Source: Arbacia lixula (lineage: Eukaryota; Echinodermata; Echinoidea; Arbacioida; Arbaciidae). From it: a stretch of 64,000 nucleotides of DNA. Location of the stretch: the NCBI GenBank assembly GCA_963669155.1, contig OZ022588.1:21212092-21276091 (forward strand), read 5' to 3'. Both the position numbers and the translations under genes were made by a program. Positions 33,120 to 47,200 of this stretch are shown here, one piece after another (position 1 is the stretch's first letter; each line of letters opens with the position of its first letter). The notes beneath the pieces were generated by a model, which saw nothing but the letters and a program-made list of their open reading frames with translations, was not told the DNA's origin and did no database searches.

Positions 33120-34054
33120 GAGCCAATGCTATCATCCTTGGTCTCAACTGAGTTGGTACTACTAGTTGACTCCCTCACAACACACCAATGATCTCCCAAT
33201 GATGCAAAGTTCATTCCTGATGGCTGAATACACCTTGCAAGGACATGTATTCCAATCACCCTTTTGGATTCTTCCTCTGACATCTAGCAACTCTGGATCA
33301 TTTTCAGATTCTTCCTCTATCTCTCTTGTCCTCATCACCCTTGGAGTAGAGTGTGTATAGTGACAAATCTGACAAACGACTCTGCTTCATCCTCGTCGCT
33401 AATGTCAAATCCTGACATCGGATTTGTAGATTATATGAATGAAATTCAACACTGAAATAACAGAGCCTCTGAGTTATTTATTCCATGCTTGCTGCACGCA
33501 ATGTATCCCGGCAAACATGCTGTATTTGCCCTCTTGACCTTGTATCAATATGTTATCGGACATCATGACAGCGCTTGCCTACAGCTAGCTGCTACGCGTA
33601 TGGAGCGAGCGGTGCGCACCATAGTTGTGTTGTGCGCGTCGCACAGTGATAGGTATGGTACAGTTGCATGATACGTACGTCCAGCTTGTTCATATCTTAA
33701 ATGTTATCCAAGATAGGCCAATATATATGTGATATGATAAATAGTATAAGAGTATGGGTTTCGTGTTTATTTTAACCCCTATAACTATTATGTAATCTAG
33801 TCTGTCCTTGCTCTCAGAGCATTATCGAATCATCATTCGCTCGATAACGCGTAACACAAATCTATGTGCAAAATTATTGTTTGTACATATGTGCGATAAT
33901 TGCAGAGCTTGCTTAGGCAGGCTAGCTAGGCGCGTGCCATCCAGCTATCTTGCGTACGTCCGTATGTGTATATATGTATATATATATATATATATATCAA
34001 CAGAAAAAAATAAAGGCATTATCTTGCTCGATTGTTAACATAAGTATCATCACA

Positions 34055-34528
34055 CTAACAAAACTCACCGATCAACCACCCAGCCAGCAACCGTCCTACC
34101 CGAAAGTCCGCGCATACGTCACTGTTCTCCCAAATGAACGAGTCATGAGTGCACCCAGGCCATTTGACGACTAAATTTGTGAATTGCAGATCCGCATTCA
34201 CGATCACCTGTACGTTGAGACTGTACCTTCCCTTTCGATTCACGAAATTATGCGGATTTTCTGCGGGTGCGCGTATGTAGATATGCGTGCAATCAATAGC
34301 GCCTAATACGTTAGGCATTCCTGCCATAGTAACAAATTTCTGCTTGGTGGCTGTCATCGTTCCGTACTGAACCATGTTGATCAACTCGGGCACCCTTGTC
34401 GATAGCGCATCGGTGACGGATTTTATAGCCAAAAACCGTAAGCAACTAGCTACCTGTAACTCAACAGGCAGCGTCCTCCCACCAGCCCTTATGCGAGAAA
34501 TACCATTGTCGTCTTGCAGAGCTCGCAC
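34055..34528 (-). pseudogene. PIF/Harbinger (HARBI1-like) transposase fragment
   Basis: About 157 codons. MAGMPNVLGAIDCTHIYIRAP contains the first catalytic Asp; KWPGCTHDSFIWENS contains the second. Upstream, IPPEFSEAVRALQDDNG and LRFLAIKS match the N-terminal helical part. The frame stops after WLIGEFC, before the last catalytic Glu region, so the enzyme is truncated. It reads inward from the right end of the element. Confidence 0.8.
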
Positions 34529-34887
34529 AGCCTCTGAAAACTCTGGCGGAATTTGTCTGGTGACAGATTACTAACACAAAGACGATCTCGGAAATCAATC
34601 CTTTGCCTTTCCCTGAGCCCTCAACATAAAACCAGCCATGTTGTTGTTTGCGTGTGTGTTATGAATGGACTTAGGAGAGGGGATGGCTGTCTTTAATATT
34701 CTCTTTAGTTTACTCCTAAGTTCTCTCCTAAGAGTGTTCTGGAATACCAATCCTCCTAACTTTACGATTTGCATTAATTTGCATAAAGATAAGAGAGAAC
34801 TTAGGAGAAATATTAAGATCGTTCTGGAATACCGCTTAGGAGAATCTCCTAAGATTTCTCCTAAGATTTCTCCAAATACCACCCTTA

Positions 34888-37800
34888 GTCCATAATGAGT
34901 TTAAGTCAAGTAAAATGATTGTCACTACCATAACAACAGCTGCAATGTCATTGGATGTCTTCAGTCCTCATCAAATGTAATTGTGATTTTTATCAAACGC
35001 TGTGCTAAATAACTCTCCTCTTATACTGTGGACTCATACTGTGTTTATGAAGAATGAATATAAAGATATGTTGTAAATTTGTAATTACACTCACCTATTA
35101 AATGAACTCCGTTGAAAGCAGGGTCTACTGATATGTACTTCCTTTTTGTTTTTAATATGGAATTTCCTTTTGTTTGTAATACATGTATAATAAAATGTAC
35201 GAAGGTATACAAGACAAAAAACATCAATTTTGTTCATTTAGACTTTATTGTAGTCACAATTTCACATAGTGATTGCCAATGTCAATTTGCACATTTACAA
35301 ACTTGGTGTATGAGTGGGAACGGATAACAATGGACACAAGCATGTACACAAGCATCTCAGGTCCAGTCAAACTGACACCTGTAGAACTAGTAATGCATGT
35401 ACTTCACAGTACACAAAAAACTGGTACATTGGAATCAACTGGAACATGAATGGTGCATGAAAGAGATGCGCTATATGTTCTGGAATAGAGTTACAAAGTG
35501 GTGTAGTCCTGATCATTTTTCGCGCTGAGTTCTGGTTCTAAACAGCATCACTCAAGTTAGACTCTGATTGGTACGCGTAGTCTGGTGGGCTAGTGCCGGG
35601 AACTCCCAATGAGAGTCCCCGCTGAATGATTTGATCAGCAATGTTTGCTCTACCCACAGAGTTTAGAACCAGTTGTCTCGACAACATGCTCATATGACGT
35701 CACACTTCGTTACTCGATAGAGAAATTAACATTTGTGTGTGTGTGTGTAGGGGGGGGGGGGCATGGGGTTATACTCCTTCACCATATATTAACAAAAATA
35801 AAATGAAAGGTCTATTTTGGCAAATTGAATGTTCTCTTGACTCCCTTACAAAAAAACAACTTTTTGATATGAAAAAAAAACATGTTTTTTATGCTTTGAC
35901 ATTACCAGGGTTGGTTGATATGGTAGAATGGTTGCCACAGCAACTACCCCCCCCCCCCCCCCCCAATTTCCCCAGCATTACAGCTCAAACTACTTATACC
36001 TTTTCCCTTGGTTAATATGTCAAATAAATAAAAAGAGAAATAAGGAGAAACAATAGGATTTACTGGCAAAACTCCCATAATTGCACAAGATTACATAATA
36101 ACGCAAACATAAGGTAGCACCAATGATAATTTACAAGACAAATGAATGTGGGCAACAAACTAAGGACTATAAATAAAATCAAGTGTACACCATAATATGC
36201 GAAGTACAGTTTTGAAGCAAAACAAGAAAATTTATATTTTCAGTTACCTCATTGTATGAACTAAATGGACAGAATTCATAATGTAGTGTTTATATATAAT
36301 GATGATCACTAGGAGAACATTCAGACCATTCTGGCAGAAAGCATACATTGTTTCATCAATATTGTGCTCAAGAAAAACAACATTAATTAAACATGATCCC
36401 ATGGGTTGAAAGATCCAATAGCACAGTTAGCAACACATCCCCAGGGCATGATATAAGTCATTGAGAGATATCACAGACAAGGCAGTGAGAGAAGTTAAGG
36501 AATATTGATTCATAACCTCAAGATAGAGCCAAGAATTGAATCTTATCATCACTGGTACTTTAAGGAGTGAGAAATAAAGAGCGTGCTGAAAGATATCAAG
36601 GAGAAGGCAGTGAGAACTTTGGAAAGCTGTAGATGTGTAACTGTGCAACTTATCACCCCAAGATGGAGCCCAGAATTCTGGCTTGTCTTTGTTAGTTTCC
36701 TAAATGCATTTTATTTAATTCAGTGGCCCACATATCACCAGCCAAGTTAAACGCTTACATTGCATTCAATACTTGTCTAATCCTCGACTGCCAAATGTAG
36801 TAGTTTATGAAAGGTTGGGTTTGGCTTAGTCAAAACTTCTGTGATGTCAAGCGCACAAACATTGCAGCAGCTATCTATAGCTGTCAAAAGCAGCATTTAT
36901 ATTATTTTGTGCTAGACCATGCTGCCAGCTTTCTGTAGGATATTTTAGGAAAACTTTACAAATGTCTTGTAGGAGATAGCCAACTGCCAATGCTCAGTTG
37001 TTATGGGTGTCTCAACTGTGCATGGACAATGGAAGTAGAACAGAGATTTTCAAAAGGCAAAGTTACACCTTCCTTAATCCAGGGTCTGAGGGAGCTCTCC
37101 AACGTAGCCCAGTTTGAACCCACAAGAGTTGCAAGTTGAACTAGCAGGACTTGCAAGTTGAGATTTGTAATGTGCCTTCACATAAAAGTGTATTGTTGAT
37201 GCAATTTGGAAGCACAGCCACTCCCACAGATGATCATAACATTGTCAAACTTGAATATCCATACATGAACATGCCATACATCTCACACGAAACATAGATT
37301 CTCTGATGAATGCAATATGTACAGAACAATTTACTTTCAAAGTGACAACCTGTGTTGACTGCTTGTGTAGAAGACATTTTTTCATTTTCATTTCATTTCA
37401 CATATTAATCAGTCAGGAAGGCAGAGCATGAAGACAAGCTTTTAAAGGGCAATGGCACCCTGATTAATAAATGTGATTGAATAAAAGAAGATAAAAAGTG
37501 GGTAAAGTGGTCTTGGGCAAAAACAATACCAAAAGTACAACTTGCACCACAGATAGTGATATGTCTGTTTTTTTCTTCTTTTATTCAACTTATTTTCAGG
37601 GTTCCATTCCTCTTGAAAGCATGTCACTTTTGTGGAATACAATGGATTATAATTCATTCACTTCATTACTTGATGAGAGAAATCTGTGAGTGCGAGATGT
37701 CTAGCAATGGACTCATCAGTAAGATTTTGTACGGATGGGTCATAGAAATGATGTGGTGGTGTTCTGAGGTCACAATGAAAACAAACCTCACATTTGTTGC

Positions 37801-38224
37801 AAGTAGCGCAGCTGCATTTGTGATCTAGAACTGCTCACACAAACATTGTACATTAAAGAGGGTCTGCTAACCCATTGAGAATTTCATGAATTCCTCTCAG
37901 ATCTATACATTGTATTTTAAAAGCATGAGGCTTTCCAGATTAAACAAATCAAGAGTACACAGTGTGGACAGCAAGATACCACACTGGCTCTGAAATAAGC
38001 TTCATGCGGTGCATGATCACTTGTTTGTTTTACAAACGTTGCAAATATGTCATACACTGATGTCAAGTTGTTTTACCAACAGATCCAGGTTTTAAAACAC
38101 ACACCACAATGTGTTGATCCCTTTACAAACATAGGACTAGAAGCTTTCTTGCTGCAACGTATCACATCGTTGACAGCTACAGAAACATAACTGGTCATTC
38201 ACCCTTAGAGGGTGGGGTACATAT
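34888..38224. other. Intergenic / TSC1 3' UTR and downstream region
   Basis: No additional gene recognised. The TSC1 3' UTR should occupy the upper part; an AATAAA on the minus strand at about 37577-37582 is a candidate poly(A) signal. Homopolymer runs (G12 near 35750, C18 near 35948) and a foldback element (35488-35715) are present. Confidence 0.4.
35488..35715. mobile_element. Foldback MITE with GAGTTACxAAGTG ends
   Basis: The right arm (complement: GAGTAACGAAGTGTGACGTC, then ATGAGCATGTTGTCGAGAC and GGTTCTAAAC) pairs with a more diverged left arm (GAGTTACAAAGTGGTG and GGTTCTAAAC). The same family is found at 54394-54616 within TSC1. Confidence 0.6.
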
Positions 38225-41200
38225 TCACCAGTGTGAGAGTCCACGTTCCTCTACACTGGTGTCTAGCTCAAGCAATGAAGCAATACCCTGGCTCCCCACT
38301 CCTGGACCCACAATGTCCACCACTGCTGTCCTTTCTGGCTGATCCCCACTGGATTCAGCCCCCTCACTGGGGTGTGTGTGCACCCCTACCTCGCCCCCCT
38401 GTTGATCCCCTTCTGAATGAGTAGCCTCTAGCCCAGCTCTGCCTGGAGTCCTGCCAGCAGCAGGCACCTGAAACTGCTTCTCAAAGTTTGGGCAGGACTG
38501 GCTGCTACTGGACGCTGACTGGGCGTAGCCAGGGGCAATCCCCTTGGTGCAGGTGGTGGTGGTGGTGGCTGCTGCTGGGTTAGCGGGTGCACTGGCGCTG
38601 GGCTGGAACCGCTGGAATGGGGACGCTTGACTGAAGTGGATGGCTGGACTCTGGACCGTGCCTGTGGTGTTCTCACTGCCTGCTGAGTCCTGGGCAGCAG
38701 CCTTGGGGCACCTCACCGTGGAGTCATGGCCCTGTTTCTTTAGAAGCTCCCCTCCATGCTGCAAGGCATGCCTGGCAGTGGGGACTGACCCCTGGTGCAT
38801 GACACCAGATGCTCCCCTAGAGTTACTCTGCTGTGTAAACGCTCCCTCATCGCCCAACGGGGTCTGTCTCTTGACCAGGTCGGGCTTGTCACTCCTCACG
38901 CTCCCCTGAACGTCGGCGCTGGCACGACGGTCAAACACCTTCTGCGGACTGTTTGAGCGGCTCCTTGGGACTCCAGGGTAGGTCAGGGAGTCGTCGAGCT
39001 GAGCTCCGTCTGGGTTTGACCGCTGTCTGACCAGGTCCGAGCGCACATTGCTCTTCTCGCTGAGCCTCTTGGTGACCTTGAGGATGTGTACTTCTAGTCT
39101 CTGGTTGACCTTCTTCAGAGACTTGTACTTGGCCTCCATTGCCTGGGGACACAAAGGCACAAATACAGGTTAATTTTTTCATGTTTATGTCGGTTTGCAT
39201 TAATAAACATATAAATATATAAAAAAATAGACAATAATCAACTTAAGAAACTATGTGTTCTTGAAGACAAGGTTGCCGTTTTGCAGGTCAATAAGAGGCC
39301 GCCAAATGATTTGACAGTTTTACGCAAAATTGTCCTAAAAATGCTGATTCAATTTAACCATTTGAACAGTCTTGCAGAGGTATACCATGTGTCTTTGGTG
39401 TGCCCTGGTGTCTTCTACTGCTCTTGGCCGTTTCTCTGCTGATCTTGGGTACTCTTTGCTGGTCTTTGGCAGCTTTAAGTAGGACCGCAAAGGATTACAT
39501 GCACCGACATTACATCGGATCATAAGAAGTACTCACCTCAACTTTGCCATTTGAAAGACTCTTCACGCTCTCTAGGTACCTCTTCTGTTCTGCTATTGAA
39601 CGTTCCTGCACAGAAAGAAGAATTATTGAAATAATAAGTGTGGTAACATCTTGATCAGCCAACATGAACCTCTATCACATGTGCAGGAGAACACCACAAA
39701 ATCATATCCAGGGAGCAGATCGAAGGAGGGTCAGGGAAAAATGAACACAGAATTAGGAAGTAAACAAATAACTAGAAATTTTAACTAGAGAAATTTGACT
39801 GTGCTCAGTGAACTGGTATGCCACTGCCCTCCTGCACAGACACACAGCAACATTTTACAATTTGACCTTGACCTTTCTGACCCACAGTAGAATCCCTAAA
39901 TTGTCCTGTTGTGTATCATCACTGAAGTTTGATTATTTCTCAAGTTATGTAAAAACTTACATTTCAGGATTTGATTTTGACCTTCAAGGCTTGGTTATGT
40001 AAGGGATAACTCTCTCATTACCATTGGCATGAAGCTGTCTACTAAGCCAATGGGGTTTTCAAGGCTTGGCAATGTACAAGTTAAGGTCCATGTAATGATT
40101 TCCTGGTTGTTGATAGCTAACATCTGTGAATATTAACTAACTGTGATTGGGAAAATCAATGGGAACGTACCATTAAACCACTTTCATTATGTATGCATAT
40201 TTCATTCATGTAGTTCAAACCATACGTTACTAATGGTAACCTCAAAGCTTGCCCGAGGATTGAGTAGCAACAACTAATAGATTCAGAGTGCGATCATCCG
40301 TTGAAACTGAATCACAAAATACGGGTGAATGTAATAATGCGTCACCACGCAGTTAAGGGGAAAGTTGTGAATACATTATGAAAATGGTTTATTGTGCTGT
40401 AAACTATCCTTATGCTTACCTTCTGTGTGAGCAGGGCTTCAAGCTCTACAATTCTAGCCTTGGACGCTTCTAGCTGAACGCTTTTCTGCCTCTTCGCATC
40501 ATGACAGTCTGACAAACCAAGACAGGATCAATCAATCAATTGATTAATACAATCATGACTAAATCAATGAATCAATTCTCCCCATCCCATATAGCCGATA
40601 TCAAGCGATATCACCTCACGATACCGATATCTGATCGATTGCTCTTGGGACGTATACCTCCGGTAAGAGTTTGGTATGGATTTAATTCACGCAATAATGC
40701 ACAGAATCTGTAATTTTGACCCTTGTAAACTTCGTAATATTAAAATGAAAGGGTTGTTACATGGACGAAGGACTTGAAAAAAATACCACCAATCACTCAC
40801 AGCAATGTTTTTGCCTACCTCAACATTGATTGTGGATGACAGAATGAAAAGACACAAGAAAGACGATGGCTATAGAATGTTCATGAACCGGAAGTTCATA
40901 TCCCAAGTATTAAAGGTAAAAAATTAGAGCGCCACACGTGTTCAGATTCGGAGAGCTATATGCGATAGGGAGAATTGATCAATACAATCATAAATCAATC
41001 AATCAATGAATCTTTAATATAATAATATGTCATAATTGTAAGATTTAATATTTCTTACACTTCGGGCTGTTAACCATGTTGTAAAACATTTCTATTACAT
41101 ATCATTCTCAATCTAGAAAACATCACTAACCAAAATATTACATAAAAAGTAGTTTGTATAGATCAGAACGGAGGTAATAGGAGCAATTTGATGGCATGTT

Positions 41201-44200
41201 GTCACAACCTCTGATCTTCAATGATTGGCCTAGAAAAAGGAATCACATAATCAAAATCGTCAGTGTGTCTCACCAGCGAGTTCTTTGTCCAGCGTTGCTC
41301 TCCTGCGAGCGTCCTCCTCAGACTGTGCGTTGCCCAGCTTGGTCTGAGAGAGACTCTCCTTGTACTTAACATTGGCCTCGCCCAGGAGTAAGACCTCCTT
41401 GTTCAGTCTGCCGATCTATGGTGGGAGAGAATGAGTGATAACATCCATTGCAAACAGACAAAAACTATGCAGCCACCTCTAGTCTTTAATCTCTAAGTCT
41501 CCCGATCTATGGTGGGAGGGAGTGCTTGATTAAAACGAGAGCAAATCCATTAAACAGAGGCAAAAAACATGCAGCCACCTCTAATCTTTCATTGCTTAGT
41601 CTCCCAATCTATGGTGTGAGGGAGTGATCAATTGAAACTAGAGCAAATCCATTAAACACATGTGAGAAACATGCAGCCACCTCTAGTCTTTAATCGCTTA
41701 ATCTCCTGGGGCCATATTCATGATACCTTACTAGGCCTAGTTAGTTGCCAAAGTGCATTCATCTACATGCATTTTAGTAACCAACTAGGCTAGTAAGGTT
41801 TCATGGATATGGCCCCAGATTTATGGTGGGGAGTGATTGATTGAACTTAAAGAAAATCCATTCCAAACAGACAAAAAATATGCAGCCATATCTAGTCTTT
41901 TATCTTTTAGTCTCCCGATCTATGGTAGGGAGTGATTGATTGAAACTAGAGCAAATCCATTGCACTACAAAGTATGCAGCCTACTAATCTCTTAGTTTCC
42001 CAATCTATGGTGGAAGGAGTGATCAGGAGGGAAAAGAAAAACTAGAGCAATTCAATTGCACAGACGAGGATTCATCTCAGAAAAGCTTCACAGCTTAGGC
42101 TTTCAATTATCGAAATGAGATCTTTGTAATGACTGGAAAGGAGCAAAGAGAGGCTGGCTGACTGACCTCATCCTTGAGATGTCTGTTGGTGGCAATGTCG
42201 GCCTTAGTACTGGTCAGCTCCTGCTCCCGGTCAAACAGCACTGCATGGGTGCTCCGCAGCTCCTGATAATCAATAAAAATAATAACAAGGCATTAGCAAT
42301 ATTGTGTCTCGCCCACTTGCGAAAATAACCAGAAATATCGCGATCTCCGTTGCTACGCTAAAGAATTGTATCCCTGACCTCAAATGACCTTTGACCTTAT
42401 CCTGTGACCTCCAACGGTACCATAACATGAAGGTACCCCCAGTGCATCTATGACCCAAGTTAGGTTGTAATCCAAGCAACCTATGTGAAGTTATTTGTCA
42501 AAAGAGAGTCTTGCAGGTAAACTTTAACATATGACCTCAAATGACCTTTGACCTTATCCTGTGACCTCCAACGGCACCATAACATGAAGGTACCCCCAGT
42601 GCATCTATGACCCAAGTTAGGTTGTAATCCAAGCAACCCATGTGAAGTTATTTGTCAAAAGAGAGTCTTGCAGGTAAACTTTAACGTATGACCTCAAATG
42701 ACCTTTGACCTTATCCTGTGACCTCCAACGGTACCATAACATGAAGGTACCCCCAGTGCATCTATGACCCAAGTTAGGTTGTAATCCAAGCAACCCATGT
42801 GAAGTTATTTGTCAAAAGAGAGTCTTGCAGGTAAACTTTAACGTATGACCTCAAATGACCTTTGACCTTATCCTGTGACCTCCAACGGCACCATAACATG
42901 AAGGTACCCCCAGTGCATCTATGACCCAAGTTAGGTTGTAATCCAAGCAACCCATGTGAAGTTATTTGTCAAAAGAGAGTCTTGCAGGTAAACTTAAACA
43001 TTTGTGACGGACTTCGGACGACGGACGACGGACGGACGACGGACGGACGACGGACGGACGCCATTTGGATCCCTTAGTCTCGCCTTCACCTCCGGTGGGC
43101 GAGACAATAACTTATATGCATTTACCACTTCATAATCTTGATGCAAGTAATGACTGAACAATATATGACAAGAGAACAAAACTGAAAACAAGGTGGTTCA
43201 CGAACCACAAGTCTTGCCTGATTTCATGATCAATAAACATGCAGAAATAAAGAAATGAGAGCAAGTTAAACCAAAACATGAACATTTTGTAACAAACTAA
43301 CAGACCAACAGACTAACAGGAAAAGTGATTACTAGGTCTCGGCTGAACTTTGCTCAGGCGAGACAACAATGTCAACAAGATGTAAACTAGGTTGACTATG
43401 CCTTTTCCATTAGATGGAACACAACAAGAACATATCAAGCAAGATAATATCATAAAGACAATTCCATACAGACAGAACAATATATTCTTAACTTGGATAT
43501 AACCTGTAATCCACAAAACAACACAATCTTCAACTTAAATGTTTAGGTAAGTTTACCCCTTTTCCTAAAAATATAAAGAATGTTATGACACTTGAGTGTC
43601 ATGAACATCATCACTATGGTATATTGCTGCTCCATGCCCAGTTTTTGCAAAACGGACACACCAGTTGACCATTCCTACCTTCTTGACCTTGTCCACCTCC
43701 AGCTTGTGAGTGACCAGCAGTTTGTTGAGCTCCTCGTTGCTCTCCCTCAGCTGGATCTTCTCTGACGCAAGCTTCCTGCAGGCAACAAATCAACAAGAGG
43801 CTCAGCAAATAAGTGTAATTCTCCCTATCGCATATAGCCGATATCACTTCGCGATACCCATATCTGATCGTTTGCTCTTGGGACGTATACTTCCGGTGAG
43901 AGTTTGGTACGTAAATTAGTTCGGCTCAATAACGCACAGAATCTGTAATTTCAACCCTCGTAAACCTCGTAATATTAAAATGGAAGAGTTAATACATGGA
44001 CGAAGGACTTGAAAAAAATATCACCACTCACTCACGGTGATGTTTTTGCCTACCTCAACATTGATTGTGGATGAAAGAATGAAAAGACGCAAGCAAGACG
44101 ATGGCTATAGAATGTTCGTGAACCGGAAGTTCATATCCCAAGAATCAAAGGTAAAAATATTAGAGCACCACACGCATTCATATTCGGAGAGCTATATGTG

Positions 44201-47200
44201 ATAGGGAGAATTGATAAAAGGTTACACGCAAGCACAAGTTCCAGATGTTGCAATTGTCACGGAACTGTATGATTCTGATTTAGTTCCACAGACAGATACG
44301 TGTATTACATCCAAAAGAAGTTGATCAGCACTCTTGAAGTAATTGAGCATTATAAACGATGTGTACTATCATGATTAAACATGAAGAAAATTATATTTCA
44401 CTGAAGGATCCATTGAGAGGGAGAGAGGTAGAGAGGGAGAGAGGGAGAGGGAGATAGGGAAAGGGAGAAAGACGGAGAGGGAGGGGGAGGGGAAGAGAGG
44501 GAGGGGAGAGGGAGAGGGAGAGAGGGAGAGGGAGAGAGTGAGAGGGAGAGAGGAGAGGGAGAGAGGGAAAGGGAGAAAGAGGGAGAGAGGGAAAGACGGA
44601 GAGGGAGAGATGGAGAGAGGGAAAGGGAGAAAGAGGGAGAGGGAGAGAGGGAGGGGGAAAAGGAGTGAGGGAAAGAGGGAGAGTGGGAGAGAGGGAAAGA
44701 GGAAGAGGGAGAGAGAGGAAGAGAGGGAGAGAGGGAGAGAGAGAGAGTGAGAAGGAGGTGTAGACTCACTGAACGGCTTGCTGTAGCTGCCTGTCCCTCT
44801 GGCTACATTCCTCTCTCAGCTGTCTGTTCTCTCTCCTCAGCTGCTTGGCTTCATCACTCAGTCTAAACACCTCATTCTCCTGTAGTCTCAGCTGGTCCTT
44901 CATCGCACTGTTCAGTTCCTCATATGCCTTGGCCTACAGCAGAGGATCAGGTGTGAAATGCTTAAAATGACTGCTATCATGCATTCAGCTAAGAATGTTG
45001 TGCATTAATTGTGATTTATTGTGATTAATGTGTGTCAGGGGAATTAAGCTCTATCATTTTCTGCATCAGAAAACTTTGAGATAGGTGCATATTTTGATTA
45101 ATTTATGTGTTTGATTTGCCTGCAATGTTGACAAACCACAGCTTGTTGTGCTACCTCCCTCCTTACCCCTCCCTCCGTCCCCTACCTTACCTTATCTCCC
45201 CTCCCTCTATTCCCTCTCCCCCTGTCCCCCCTCTCTCCATCCCCCCTCCCTCCCTCCCCTTCCTTCCTCCCCCTCCCCCCCCCTCCCTCCCCCTCCCTCC
45301 CCTTCCTTCCTCCCCCTCCCTCCCTCCCTCCCCCTCCCTCCCTCCCTCCCCCTCCCTCCCTCCCTCCCCCTCCTTCCCCTTCCTTCCTTCCTCCCTCCCT
45401 CCCTCCCTCCCTCCCTCCCTCCCTCCCTTCTCCACCTTCCTCCCTTCTCCACCTTCCTCCCTTCTCCCCCTTCCTCCCAGGGTACAGCCTTTTACAAACC
45501 TTGTGAGTCTTGCCGAGCAGCCTCCTGTTCCTCCCAGCATGCACCTCCCTCTTGTGGCGCTCGTAGAGCAGCTGGTTGTGCAGCAGCTGCACCTGACCTT
45601 TCAGCAGGTTGATCTCATCGGCTGGAGGGGAGCCCCCGTAGTGTGTCCAGTTCACTGACCGCTGACTGGTCAAAGGCAACCTGGTATGGACAGACAGGCA
45701 GGGGTGAGAACTGTTGCCCAGTGATGCACAATAGACCAGTTTATAATGACACCATGGGTGGACAATCCACTGAATAAATATTACTATACTGCAAACTCGG
45801 TTTTGTTCATGAAGCAAAAACAGCCCCCCCTCGACATTTCGCAATAAATTTGTAACGCGAAAAGATTGCGCCGCAACGTTTCATTACTTTTTTCCTCACG
45901 CAACTTTTAACACCAAATTTGCGACAAGAGGGTACGCAGTTCCGAAATTACGTAACGTTTTGTACGTGCATGTCAGACCCAAAATTGCTCAAAAATGTGA
46001 TTTCATGTACAAATCCAATGCAAATTCTGTATCTAGACAAAATTCATAAATGCATCATTGTTTTGATTTTCACTGATGAGTAAACAATAGATTTCATGTT
46101 ATTTATGACTGAAATAGTGTTGCCAAATATTTCCATTGAAAAACAATGAAAAATATAAAGTCGAAGAAACAAAGAAATACATAAGAAATTAAAAAAACAA
46201 TAAAATACATACCGAAAAGAAAAAATTCGATCTTGCCATTTTTTTAAATCCTAATTTGATAATAATCCTAAGAAGAGTGTCCGGGCTGAAATCTAGCCGT
46301 TATGGGGCAAGATATAAAGATTTACAGCCAAATTATGATTTTATGCATTTATTAGCATAATGAATTAATTAAAAATAAATTTGAATAATTTTGGTGCAAT
46401 TGACAATTGAATTGTGGAGATTACATCATGGGCGATGTACGTGCCAATTTTCGTCGCGATCGCGCAACCAACGGTCAAGATCTTGACCCCCCCCTCCCCC
46501 CCGCGCTATGCGATTTCAAAATAGCCTGTCTAGGGTTAATGCTCATCCGTCTTAGATGTAAATTGTTGGATATCCTTCAAATGCCACTTTTGAGTGATTT
46601 GTTACCTTTGAAAGTTCATCAGTTCATGTACATGTGGTGATTTACCTATGTAGCATGCTTAGTTGACAATGGTAAATTGCATCTCAAAGTCTGAAAAAAA
46701 AAATTTTTTTGAGGAGGCAAGGTTCACTGACCTAAAATCTCAGCAGTTTATCTCCATGTAGTGCTTTATTACAACAAAACCAATGTTCAATGATGTCTTG
46801 TAATAAAGCTTGTTTAAATGGAGAAGTACAATGCCTTTATTTTTTTTGTGTTTTCTGTCAGGACATTACACAAAGATACATATGCAATGACTTACAGGGT
46901 GAAAAGAGCTACAAACTTATTTGAATCAAGAGTGTTCATGCCTTGCTTTCATTCCACAAGTTATCCATGCATTTTCACATCACAGGTTAAGGTGCTTTTC
47001 TTGTATTTTTCAGTCATGACATAATAAAGATGAACACACAAGAATATTAATGTCTTCATAAGAATGACAAACCTATTTGAAGTGTTTTCATGCCTTTCTG
47101 CCCTCCGAACAATTTTCCTTGCAAAATTATAAAACTTGTGTTTTTAACTTGCTGAACAATTTTAAATGAAAACGTGATAAGAACCACAGATTAATGGGGA

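Larger units (their letters stand above)
31221..34884. mobile_element. PIF/Harbinger DNA transposon, nested with gypsy debris
   Basis: The inverted ends GGGTGGTATT and AATACCACCC are bounded by TTA at 31218-31220 and 34885-34887, the 3-bp duplication typical of Harbinger. Subterminal regions repeat TTCCAGAA/GGAATACC and TCTCCTAAG blocks. The transposase remnant is at 34528-34055 (minus). A Ty3/gypsy fragment occupies about 31650-33130 inside it. A (TA)n run lies at 33964-33998. The element is intact at both ends but its genes are broken. Confidence 0.8.

Noticed and set aside
45107-45844. Pro-rich plus frames and a Gly/Glu-rich minus frame of 220 codons
   Set aside because: CCCT tract artefact; only the part at 45500-45680 (minus) is a real TSC1 exon.
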